A DNA stretch of 37,381 bases from Collinsella sp. GTDB taxonomy: Bacteria > Actinomycetota > Coriobacteriia > Coriobacteriales > Coriobacteriaceae. Positions 23,944-32,235 of this stretch are shown here, piece by piece (within the stretch, counting starts at the first letter, position 1; each line of letters starts with the position of its first letter). The position numbers and the translations under genes are program-made. Under the pieces are notes generated by a model. It was not told the DNA's origin, made no database searches, and saw only the letters and a list, made by a program, of their open reading frames with translations. The stretch covers positions 1-37,381 of the forward strand of contig JAGZSF010000017.1 in NCBI GenBank assembly GCA_018381235.1. The letters are read 5' to 3'.

Positions 23944-24735
23944 CTAAATATCCCCTCGGTTCTCAAAATCCGATTCCCAGTAGTTAAAGCCGCGCAAGTA
24001 GGCGGTCTTTTCGTAACACAGGCAGTACTTGGAGACCGCCGTGAGCTCCGCCGCGCCAGGCGGTACCATATCGCGCACCAGCTGCGGGCAAAACTCGGTA
24101 AATTTGACCTCCATCACCAGCTTGCCGGGCTCCAGCACGGGCAGCGCGGGCAAGGTCGCGTCAAAGATATCAAAGCTCCCCACCGCCGCGCGCACGTTCA
24201 TGTCAAACGTAATACGCACGGTTCCTTCGTCCATCACCCACGGCTCACGCTCGTAATCCACAATGGTCCGCGGGCGCATCATATTGCAGATGCACTCGAT
24301 GTAGAACTCACGGCAGAGTTGGTGGGGGCTCCGCAGCAAAAAATCGTAGTCGCCGGCTAGGATCTGCTCAAACTCGCCACGCGTGAGCGGCGCGTCCTCC
24401 TTGTAAATCCAGCTGCCGTACTTCTTTTTGCGCTCGAGCTTAATCGCCTTGTCGCTACCGTTATAGATGCGCACGCGATACTTTTTGCGCATGAGAATAC
24501 CGGCATCTTTTTCCTCGTAGGCCGAGTTGCAGTAGTCGTCAAAGTACAGGCTGCGAATGGTGTAACCGCCCGCCCGCGCATGCTTGTCCAGCTTAAAGAC
24601 AGGCGCCATGCGACAGGCCAGCGCGGCGTGCTCGCCCTCGTTAATGAGGTACTTGAGCTCGTGGCGGTAACGCTCCTGCGTGGTTCGCACGGGCGGAGCC
24701 GCCAGACGCTCAAGCAGCGCGCTAGCCCTCCTCAT
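23944..24735 (-). CDS. VTC-domain polyphosphate polymerase-like protein
   Basis: This 263-aa protein has the triphosphate-tunnel fold of the VTC domain (PF09359), which in yeast Vtc4 makes polyphosphate from ATP. Typical charged strands are visible: RYRHELKYLI, RSLYFDDYCNSAYEEK, KKYRVRIYNGS, AIKLERKKKYGSWIYK, LVMEVKFTEFCPQLVRD and a late SKYCLCYE. These supply the basic tunnel lining and the metal-binding glutamate. There is no transmembrane segment, so it probably works at the inner membrane face, perhaps with the DUF4956 protein 3 nt downstream. It overlaps the CotH gene by 14 nt. Polyphosphate synthesis is family knowledge; a role in exopolysaccharide modification is inference. Confidence 0.87.
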   Translation of the reverse strand: MRRASALLERLAAPPVRTTQERYRHELKYLINEGEHAALACRMAPVFKLDKHARAGGYTIRSLYFDDYCNSAYEEKDAGILMRKKYRVRIYNGSDKAIKLERKKKYGSWIYKEDAPLTRGEFEQILAGDYDFLLRSPHQLCREFYIECICNMMRPRTIVDYEREPWVMDEGTVRITFDMNVRAAVGSFDIFDATLPALPVLEPGKLVMEVKFTEFCPQLVRDMVPPGAAELTAVSKYCLCYEKTAYLRGFNYWESDFENRGDI

Positions 24736-26491
24736 ACGTGTCCTCCACGACCTTACCGCCGTCCTGCACGTAAAAACACTTCATGCCGTACTGTTTACCG
24801 TCGTCGGTCACATAGTAGTCAAACGCATCTTGCGTATAGCCGTCGGAGTTGGTGGCACGCACACGCACAAAGTACTGGCCGGTGTCGGGCGCGTCGCACG
24901 TCACCTCGGGCAGCAGCACATCCTCAGCCTTAAAGACCACGTCGCTAATGGCGTAATCGCGCGCCAGCTCGACGGTATAGCGAATGTCGCGCGTATCAAA
25001 GTCGTACGCGGCGTCCCAGTTAACGCGCAGCTTACCGTTATCGATCTGCGGCACGCCAATGTAGAACGGCATGGGCTTTTTATAGCTCTCGCGAAAGCTC
25101 TTATAGTTCTCCTCGATCTCGGAAGGAATCGCCGCGGCAATCTGCTCGTATTCATCCTTCGTCACGGGCAGATTCTCCAGGTCGGGCGCAGCAAAGACGA
25201 GCGACTCGGTCACCTCGCGGTAATGCTTAATCATCTTGCCCAGGCGCTCTTCGGTCAGGTACGAGCGCAGATCCTTCACGGCACGGTCGAGTTCGCTGCG
25301 GAACGACTTGCTGCGCAACGCGCGGTTAAACAGCACGTTGCCCCAGTAGTTGCTCACGCCGCGCTCCCAGCTCGCATAATCCGAGAACCCCGTCAGGCTC
25401 AACTCGAGTTTGCGCAGCATGCCGTCGTTGTCCCAATCCAGGATGTACCAGACCTTGGAGTTAAGCGGGCTGTACAGATAGCAGTTACGGTTCTGCGTAT
25501 CGCAATTGCCCGTCAAGATCTGAAACGCCATCCAATAGACCAGGTTCTCGGTATCGAAGTAGGTGTCGAGCACATCGTCGATCTTTTGCGTATCGTCGTT
25601 GAGTGCATCGAGCATCTCGATCAACTTGGTATGGTCCGAATCGCCCTTAATCTCGAGCATGCCCTCAAACGCCGTCTGGTCATAGTCGGGGTCATCGGCG
25701 AGCTTAATGGTGTCTTCGAAGCGATGGAAATCGAAGCTGTTCACCTTATAGAGATGCCCGCTCTTATCCAGACCGTGGGCCTTGAGCGCCGTCTTGTTGA
25801 GCTGCTCGACCTGCGTAAACAGACCGTAGTCCTCAAAGGTGTCGTTAGTTTTTTCGGTCTGGTCGCACACCCATAAGTGCACAAACTGCGTGCGCAGGCC
25901 CATCATCTGGGGAATGCCACGAATCAGATCGTAGGCCATCTTGTTACGAAAGCGCATGCCCTCGCCCATGTGCTTGTTAAGCGCAATCGCACGTTGCTGG
26001 CGCCACGTGCCCTTGCCCTTTTTGAGCTCCACCTTATAGTTCTTTTGTGCATAGGTACTCGACGTCTGACCGCGCACCTGCACCGTGGCGTTGGGCGCCT
26101 TCTCGCCATAGCCCACCTCGCCAGCAACGGGACCCTTATCATCGCCAGGCTGCAGCAGGCCCATAACCTGATAGCGCGTCACGCCCATGTCGGCATAGTC
26201 ATACACCGAGTAGGTATTGATCTCGGCCCAGCTATGATCAGTATTCTCAGAGCTGTTGCCGCGAGAGACCGTCAGGTACATGCATACGATGCCCGAGTCG
26301 TCGTAAACCTCGTACAGTTCGTCCTTGTCGCGAAGATGCTTGATCTCGCTAGACGCATCGGCCTTTTTAATCTTGTCCTGCTTCTTGGTCTTTTTTGTCG
26401 AGGATTCGTCCTGCGAAGAGCAGCCCGAAAGCAGCAGTGTGCCGGCAGCCGCCTCAATCAAGCGGCGACGCGATATCATCCTATCGGTCAT
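24722..26491 (-). CDS. CotH-kinase family lipoprotein, possible Tat substrate
   Basis: The protein (589 aa) is an atypical secreted kinase of the CotH family. The N-terminus SRRRLIEAAAGTLLLSGC combines a twin-arginine pattern with a lipobox (Cys24), so it is probably exported folded and lipid-anchored. The CotH domain spans roughly residues 90-450, with KNYKVELKKGKG, LNKHMGEGMRFRNKMAYDLI, a GNCDTQNRNCYLY segment and the metal-binding WYILDWDNDGM. The C-terminal ~110 residues look like a fibronectin-type-III-like beta domain. The start at 26491 follows GGGGAGGT and overlaps pelG by 11 nt. CotH of Bacillus phosphorylates spore-coat proteins; the target here is unknown. Confidence 0.88.
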   Translation of the reverse strand: MTDRMISRRRLIEAAAGTLLLSGCSSQDESSTKKTKKQDKIKKADASSEIKHLRDKDELYEVYDDSGIVCMYLTVSRGNSSENTDHSWAEINTYSVYDYADMGVTRYQVMGLLQPGDDKGPVAGEVGYGEKAPNATVQVRGQTSSTYAQKNYKVELKKGKGTWRQQRAIALNKHMGEGMRFRNKMAYDLIRGIPQMMGLRTQFVHLWVCDQTEKTNDTFEDYGLFTQVEQLNKTALKAHGLDKSGHLYKVNSFDFHRFEDTIKLADDPDYDQTAFEGMLEIKGDSDHTKLIEMLDALNDDTQKIDDVLDTYFDTENLVYWMAFQILTGNCDTQNRNCYLYSPLNSKVWYILDWDNDGMLRKLELSLTGFSDYASWERGVSNYWGNVLFNRALRSKSFRSELDRAVKDLRSYLTEERLGKMIKHYREVTESLVFAAPDLENLPVTKDEYEQIAAAIPSEIEENYKSFRESYKKPMPFYIGVPQIDNGKLRVNWDAAYDFDTRDIRYTVELARDYAISDVVFKAEDVLLPEVTCDAPDTGQYFVRVRATNSDGYTQDAFDYYVTDDGKQYGMKCFYVQDGGKVVEDTYEEG

Positions 26492-28025
26492 CAGGACCTC
26501 CCCAACGATTGCGATACACACGGACCACCGTGCGCTCAAACGCACCATGCGGCTCGCCCTCTAGACGCAGCTCCTCGTAGCGCTGTTCGGCACGGTCGAG
26601 CAAGCAGCCCAACTCCGTAAAGCGACCCGTCTTGTCGGTCGCCACAATGGGCTGCTGACTCAGGATACGATACGGCAAGTTGGCGGTATAGGTATCGAGC
26701 CGCATGAGCGCCACAACAAAAAACACCGCCGCGCCGAGCAAAAAGCCAAAGCCATAAAACTGCTGCGGAAAGAACAGCGAGACGATGGTCGCCAGCCCCG
26801 CCACGCCCGCGAACAGCCCGGAGGCAAGCACGGCGCCTTTGTAGTCGGTAAAGTACAGCAAGATCAGCAGAATCGTGTTGCCCACGGCATACAGGCCATA
26901 GCCCACGCACAGCGTGCGAAAATACCCGTGCATCAGGTTATTGAAGCCCAGCGGCAGGGCCGAGAGCACCGTGGTCTCGAGCGAGATGACCGCTGCCGTC
27001 ACAAACAGCTGCTTGAGCGCGCAAAACCGCAGCTCCCGGTTGAGCGTGGCGAGCATTTCCTCCTCGGCCACCACGATGTCGCCCACCACGCCGCCGTCGT
27101 TAAACAGGCTGTAGTAGTCGCGGTAGCGCGGATAGAAGTTGACTTCGACCGACACCACAAAGTTGACGGTCGTGACCAGAATGGTCAAAAACGCGATGAG
27201 CGCCGGCACATCATGATAGGGCGCGCCGTAAAACAAGCCCTTGACCTGCACGCCAATGGGCCCTGCCCAAATAATCACCAGGTGCGCAAAGAGTCCCAAG
27301 TTGGTAAACAGGCCCGTGAGCGCCAGCGGCATAAACTGGTCGAGCCAGCGCAAAAAGAGCCAGGGGCTGCGATCGCTCTGAGGAAAATACCGGTATAACA
27401 GCACCACGTCCCAGGCGAGCATCACACCGTAGCCCAGGGCGATCGAGCCCAGCAGCCCCTCGACCGGCGGCAACCCCAGCACCAGCGCGGCCAAGGCACA
27501 CAGGCACGCCATGCCAATGGCCGCGGCAAAACTGCACAGAATACCGCGGTAATCCTTAATGGCCGTGAGGTAACTCATGCCGTTCCAGTTGACGATCATA
27601 ATGTTGAACAGCCACAGGCACAGCAGCCCCTGCAGCAGCGTGGCGCCCGAGAACAGCAAAAATACGCCGTAGAGCACCGTGCCCGCAACGAGCATGATGG
27701 CGTTGGAGCCCCAAAACGAGGGCAAGACCTCTTCTTCGCGCTCGGCAAACAGCATGTCGGCCAGAAAGCGCGTGACCGGCATGGAGAAAAAGCTTGTGAG
27801 GGTGAGCGAGGCTAGCAGCGTATAGGTCACCATGCACACCAGCAGATCCTGGTTGGCGCGTCCCACGCCCCACAGACCGCACAGCACCAAGATGCCCACC
27901 TGCAGCAGCACGCCCAGCAGCATGGGGCCCGTGCACACGATGCCGGCGTAGCCATAGGCGCGCATCGTGGCAAACAGGCCCTTGCGCTTAAACAGGCGTT
28001 TGAGCTCAAAACCGATTCCGGCCAC
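26481..28025 (-). CDS. pelG: PelG-like exopolysaccharide transporter
   Basis: PelG is the polytopic membrane protein of the Pel synthase/transport complex, distantly related to MOP flippases. This 514-aa protein starts with the characteristic MAGIGFELKRLFKRKGL and has about twelve hydrophobic segments. A conserved mid-region carries an acidic/aromatic loop (VSVEVNFYPRYRDYYSLFNDGG). Family length is about 450-500 aa; the small excess is a C-terminal charged tail after RLDTYTANLPYRIL. It follows pelF after 3 nt and overlaps cotH. With PelD and PelE it would form the inner-membrane complex that moves the polymer across the membrane. Confidence 0.92.
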   Translation of the reverse strand: MAGIGFELKRLFKRKGLFATMRAYGYAGIVCTGPMLLGVLLQVGILVLCGLWGVGRANQDLLVCMVTYTLLASLTLTSFFSMPVTRFLADMLFAEREEEVLPSFWGSNAIMLVAGTVLYGVFLLFSGATLLQGLLCLWLFNIMIVNWNGMSYLTAIKDYRGILCSFAAAIGMACLCALAALVLGLPPVEGLLGSIALGYGVMLAWDVVLLYRYFPQSDRSPWLFLRWLDQFMPLALTGLFTNLGLFAHLVIIWAGPIGVQVKGLFYGAPYHDVPALIAFLTILVTTVNFVVSVEVNFYPRYRDYYSLFNDGGVVGDIVVAEEEMLATLNRELRFCALKQLFVTAAVISLETTVLSALPLGFNNLMHGYFRTLCVGYGLYAVGNTILLILLYFTDYKGAVLASGLFAGVAGLATIVSLFFPQQFYGFGFLLGAAVFFVVALMRLDTYTANLPYRILSQQPIVATDKTGRFTELGCLLDRAEQRYEELRLEGEPHGAFERTVVRVYRNRWGGPDDR

Positions 28026-28028
28026 CGA

Positions 28029-29456
28029 CTACTCCCCCTCCCTTGGCAGGTCAAACGCGCGCGCCGTCTCGTCGTACAGCGCGCGATAGTTGGCGAGCAT
28101 CTGCTCGTGTAGGTAATAGGTCGCCACGCGACGCTGGCCGCGCTCCCCCATTTCCAGGCGGCGGGCACGGCTCGCGGACATGCGCTCCATAGCATCGGCC
28201 AGACCCTTGCGATACATGGGCGGGCTCACAAATCCGGACACGCCAAAGTCGTCGCCGGGGGCGCCCTCAAGCAGCTCGCGGCAGCAGCCGACCTCGGTCG
28301 TCACGCAGGGGCGACGCGCGCCCAGCGATTCCAACACGCTCAACGGCTGGCCCTCCGAGATGCTCGTCAAAATGGTAAAGTCGAGCTTTTCCATGTACTC
28401 GACCACGTCGACGCGACCGGTAAAGATCAAGTCACGCACACCCAATGTCTCTACCAGCGCATGGCACTCGGCGCCATATTCCTCGTCGTCCACGCCACCC
28501 ATAATATGCAGGCGCACGTGCGGCAGGCGCTCATGCAACTCAAAGAAGGCGTAGATCATGGTCTTGACGTCCTTGATGGGCGCCAGGCGCACCACCGCGC
28601 CAATGTCCACCCAGCCGTCATCGGGCTTTAAGGGTATGTCCTTAAAGCGATCGAACTGGATGCCGTTGGGGATGACCAGGCATTTATCCGCATCGCAGCC
28701 CATGTCGATCTGCGTCTTGCGGGCGTTATGGAACAAACTGGTCACGCGGAAGGCGCGGCGGTAGATCTCCTCCGAAAGTAGGTAGAAAAAGCGGATCCAG
28801 CGGTCCTTAAACGACGGCACCACCCAGTCGGCGCGAATGATCTCCTCTTCGCGCTCGCGCGTGTAGATGCCATGCTCGGTCAGCAATGCCGGTGCATGGT
28901 GAACGCTTGAGCCCAAGCAGGCGAGCAGGCCACCGTAGCCGGTCGAGATGGCATGGTACACATCGGCCATCGGCACCTCGCTGCCCAACAGGTAGAGCAC
29001 GGGCAGCAGCATGGAGCGCATGGTGTGGAATGCATCGGCAAAGGGCGTATAGGGATACTCGGCCAGGCACACGTCGCGAAAGATATCCATAAACGTGCGG
29101 CTCTGCAAAAACGAGAGCGGATGCACGCGACGGCGGTGGAAGATATCAAATAACACGTCCCAGTCCGGATTGGAGAGCGACACCAGACGGCGTAGCGCCT
29201 CGCGCTCACGGTCGTTAAAACTGGCTTCGTGCTGCTCGCCCGAAAGCCGCAGGGCATCGTCCAGGAACACCTCGTGCACCTCGACCACGTTGCCGGGCAG
29301 CTCGTAGACAAACTTACCGCGGTCGGCAGCATGCGCGCCGATCACCCACAGCACAAACTCATGCTCGGGCATGGCCTGGATATAGCCATGCATCCAGGTA
29401 GATACGCCGCCGTGCACATAGGGGTAGCAACCCTCGAGTACCAAGCAGATTCTCAT
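28029..29456 (-). CDS. pelF: PelF-like GT4 glycosyltransferase
   Basis: PelF is the cytosolic glycosyltransferase that polymerises Pel, in Pseudomonas a GalNAc/GalN-rich polymer made from UDP-sugars. The N-terminus MRICLVLEGCYPYVHGGVST is the classic PelF opening. The GT-B C-terminal half shows VVRLAPIKDVKTMIYAF, LIFTGRVDVVEYM and the retaining-GT4 EX7E motif in SISEGQPLSVLES (near residues 366-374). At 475 aa it is close to the usual ~500 aa. Its ATG overlaps the pelA-like stop by 4 nt and it is followed by pelG, the conserved pelF-pelG pair. Confidence 0.93.
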   Translation of the reverse strand: MRICLVLEGCYPYVHGGVSTWMHGYIQAMPEHEFVLWVIGAHAADRGKFVYELPGNVVEVHEVFLDDALRLSGEQHEASFNDREREALRRLVSLSNPDWDVLFDIFHRRRVHPLSFLQSRTFMDIFRDVCLAEYPYTPFADAFHTMRSMLLPVLYLLGSEVPMADVYHAISTGYGGLLACLGSSVHHAPALLTEHGIYTREREEEIIRADWVVPSFKDRWIRFFYLLSEEIYRRAFRVTSLFHNARKTQIDMGCDADKCLVIPNGIQFDRFKDIPLKPDDGWVDIGAVVRLAPIKDVKTMIYAFFELHERLPHVRLHIMGGVDDEEYGAECHALVETLGVRDLIFTGRVDVVEYMEKLDFTILTSISEGQPLSVLESLGARRPCVTTEVGCCRELLEGAPGDDFGVSGFVSPPMYRKGLADAMERMSASRARRLEMGERGQRRVATYYLHEQMLANYRALYDETARAFDLPREGE

Positions 29457-31333
29457 TTATCGCCACCCTCCTTGCGCTCGATCGTCACGGTCTTATCATT
29501 TGCCTTGAGCAGATACAGATTGCCCGTAAGGTGCGTCAGTTCGCCACCCGTGACTGCACCCGGCTCGCCATTGTTGGCGCGGAACATGAGCCACGCCTCG
29601 TCGTGGAAATTGCCCAGGCTAAGCGTCCAGGCATCTGTACTTGTATCCACGCTCACCGTAACCGACGAAAAGCGCTGGATAGCACCGGAGCACTCCGACG
29701 CCGTCTGGTGCCGCAGATCGGGCGCAGACTTGGTAAGCCACTCCAGGTAGTCGGTCAGGCCGCCCTTGTAGACCTCCCAGCCCTCCGTAGCGCCGCGATC
29801 GGGATCGAGCAGGTCGTCCGGGTGCATAAAGTGCGTGCTCACATAGTGCATGTTGAGCTCGGACACGGCTGCCAGGCGCATAAAGGAATCGTCGACCATG
29901 CCGCCCGAGACAATGCGCGGCTGCTCCACAATGCCGTCGCTCGCCACGCCAAACTCCTGCACGTACGGCAGGTCGGTGCCGTCCTCAAAATACGTACTGG
30001 CGATGGTCATAATGCGCGGAACGTCGGTGCCGATAAGCTTGCGCGCACGGGCCGAAAGGATATTCGACGGCGGCACGTAGACCGAGCCGTGCGCGTTGGG
30101 CAGCACCTCGTCCTGGAAAGCGATAAGCTCGTTGAGCGATGCGACAAGCGTTTCCTTGTTCTTCCACGTCTTGTAGTCGTACAACGTGCCGTAATCGGTG
30201 TCCCAGAGTGCCAGAGGCTGATGGTTGTAGCCGTGAAAGCCCAGCTCTCCGCCCATCTGCAGCAGCATGCCGCCAAAATAGCGGAACTGCGTGGTATCGG
30301 GTTGGCGCGCGGGCTCGGTCTGGTTGACCGCGTCCTCGTAGTTTTCGATCATCACGCCGGTATAGCGAATGCCATATTTTTGCGCGAGCTTTTGCAGATC
30401 GGGCCACCAGACCTTGGTGTAAAAATCCGCAATGGAAAGGCCGTAGTCACGCTTGATATAAGTACCATCGCCCGAGGGCACGGGGCTAGGAAAGTCGTCC
30501 AAATAGAACACGGCGCTGTTGATGACCGGATAGGCCGTGGCATCACCCAGCAGGCTGATCGCCGCGGCGTAAAAACCACGCATGACCTTGTCGTAGATGC
30601 CAATGTTGCACACCACGGTGTGACCGCTGCCGCAATCGTTAGACCAAATGAGCGGCGTGCCCGCATCGCCGGTCTTAGCCCACACGTGCGCCGTCTCGCG
30701 CAGCGAAACAGAGAGCGAAGAATCGAAGGGATCCGAGAGCTCGTAGCGCTCTCCCCCGCCCAGCATAAAGTCCTCGCTCGGCACAATGCTTTCGGCTTTC
30801 GCATAGTCATATCCGGCCGATTCGATCCCAAGCTTGGAAGCCATAGCCTGCAGGCAGTTCGAGTTATCTGGCGTCATGCCCAGCATGAGTGAGCCGCCCA
30901 CACTCACCCAACTCATCAGATCGGTCAGATGCGTACCCAGTCCGTCAAGCGAGGGCATAAGCACAATCACGCGATCAAACGACGTGAGCGATGGGATCGC
31001 GTCCGCACCGTCGGTGGCAATATCAACATCGCGATGGGCGATCTTCATGTCGAGCAGGATCTGGTCGAACTGTTCCTTTACGTCCTCGACGCCAGCTTGA
31101 TCGGAATCGGTAATGACCAGGCACGTGGGCTTTTGGCCAAAGATTGCCGAGGAGGCCGGCACCGCATCGTTGGCGGCCAGCATCCCCAGCTTATGCTGGC
31201 CCGCACTGTACTGCACGCCGGCACGCTCCACCAGCAGCACAGCGGCCATGACAATAAAGACCGCCCACACCACGAGGAGTCCCATCCAACGAAAGCGCCC
31301 TGCACGGTCGCGGATATGTTGCGCCACGCTCAT
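29453..31333 (-). CDS. PelA-like DUF2194 polysaccharide deacetylase
   Basis: This is an extracytoplasmic, membrane-anchored deacetylase of the DUF2194 type found in Gram-positive Pel clusters. One transmembrane helix lies at residues 17-36. A Rossmann-like DUF2194 domain (to about residue 265) precedes a carbohydrate-esterase domain with D279-D280 in FYLDDFPSP and the metal-binding H367-x3-H371 in FHGYNHQP, which match the catalytic Asp and HxxxH of CE4-like enzymes. A C-terminal beta-rich domain follows STHFMHPDDLLD. It lacks the glycoside hydrolase domain of Pseudomonas PelA. The start at 31333 (626 aa) follows GGAGG and forms an ATGA overlap with pelE. An upstream in-frame reading would run into pelE. 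Confidence 0.88.
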   Translation of the reverse strand: MSVAQHIRDRAGRFRWMGLLVVWAVFIVMAAVLLVERAGVQYSAGQHKLGMLAANDAVPASSAIFGQKPTCLVITDSDQAGVEDVKEQFDQILLDMKIAHRDVDIATDGADAIPSLTSFDRVIVLMPSLDGLGTHLTDLMSWVSVGGSLMLGMTPDNSNCLQAMASKLGIESAGYDYAKAESIVPSEDFMLGGGERYELSDPFDSSLSVSLRETAHVWAKTGDAGTPLIWSNDCGSGHTVVCNIGIYDKVMRGFYAAAISLLGDATAYPVINSAVFYLDDFPSPVPSGDGTYIKRDYGLSIADFYTKVWWPDLQKLAQKYGIRYTGVMIENYEDAVNQTEPARQPDTTQFRYFGGMLLQMGGELGFHGYNHQPLALWDTDYGTLYDYKTWKNKETLVASLNELIAFQDEVLPNAHGSVYVPPSNILSARARKLIGTDVPRIMTIASTYFEDGTDLPYVQEFGVASDGIVEQPRIVSGGMVDDSFMRLAAVSELNMHYVSTHFMHPDDLLDPDRGATEGWEVYKGGLTDYLEWLTKSAPDLRHQTASECSGAIQRFSSVTVSVDTSTDAWTLSLGNFHDEAWLMFRANNGEPGAVTGGELTHLTGNLYLLKANDKTVTIERKEGGDK

Positions 31334-32235
31334 CTGGCCTCCTCCCCGTCGCGCCAAAACGCCAACTTTTCGCGGTTGTCGGCGCTCAAATACACATGTT
31401 GCTTGTCAATCGCATCGATCACACGGTGGACCTCGTCACCGTCGCGGCGCATCACGGCCAGGCGCAGGCAAAGCATCCAAACCTCCTGCTCCTCGGGCAC
31501 GTCTATCACCAGCTGGTCGGTCACGGCCTGCGCCTCGTCGATCTGTCCGACATCGGCCAGCGCCGTCGCGTATCGAATGCGCAGCTCAAGGGTATCCTCG
31601 CGCTCGCAGCGACGCGCAAGCAGGCGCGCGTACTGTTGGCGCTGAATCTGAGCCACGCGCCCCTCAGCCAAGCCCGAGCACAAGTATTCACCAAGAAAAT
31701 CGCAGTATTCGTTGAGGTTTTGCGCGCTCGGGTCCGTCTTAAAGGCACGCTCCAGCTGCTGCAGTTTAAGGTCGGACTCCTTGGAGATCTGCGCCACCGC
31801 CGTCGCGGCATAGTGCGCCACCTCAACGTCATCGTTAAGCTTAGCCGCCTGCAGCTGCGCCAGGTACGCGTCAGGCTCCTCGGTGAGCATGGAGAGCATT
31901 AGGCGGCGCCGGTATGCCGGGTCGTTGACGATGAGCGCCTCCTCGAGCGGCACTACGCCTGAATCGTCCTCACCACTCGGTACCGACATACTGCGATGCA
32001 GGTCATCGTTGAAGCGCAGCGACTCCAGCGCAGACTCTTTCAGCCCCTCGCCAAACACCGCGCTGCGGACCGATAGCAGAACCACCAGCAACGGGCCCCA
32101 CAGCGGCACCAGCACTATCACAGCCAGCATGTGCCCGCGCACCGGCAGCAGGCCCAGCTTCATGAGCGTCCACAGCATCAGGCAAACCAGCGCATGAATC
32201 AGCAGCAAGACGGCAGCAACGACAAGCGAGATCAA
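31330..32235 (-). CDS. pelE: PelE-like membrane protein with TPR-type repeats
   Basis: The 301-aa protein starts with two transmembrane helices (residues 2-26 and 36-60). A cytoplasmic helical domain follows, made of TPR-like helix pairs (YLAQLQAAKLNDDVEVAHYA, NEYCDFLGEYLCSGLAEG, LRIRYATALADVGQIDEAQA). This is the PelE layout; PelE binds PelD and bridges it to PelF/PelG. Primary sequence in this family is poorly conserved, so the call rests on architecture and on its place between pelD (4-nt overlap) and the pelA-like gene (4-nt overlap). Confidence 0.85.
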   Translation of the reverse strand: MISLVVAAVLLLIHALVCLMLWTLMKLGLLPVRGHMLAVIVLVPLWGPLLVVLLSVRSAVFGEGLKESALESLRFNDDLHRSMSVPSGEDDSGVVPLEEALIVNDPAYRRRLMLSMLTEEPDAYLAQLQAAKLNDDVEVAHYAATAVAQISKESDLKLQQLERAFKTDPSAQNLNEYCDFLGEYLCSGLAEGRVAQIQRQQYARLLARRCEREDTLELRIRYATALADVGQIDEAQAVTDQLVIDVPEEQEVWMLCLRLAVMRRDGDEVHRVIDAIDKQHVYLSADNREKLAFWRDGEEAR

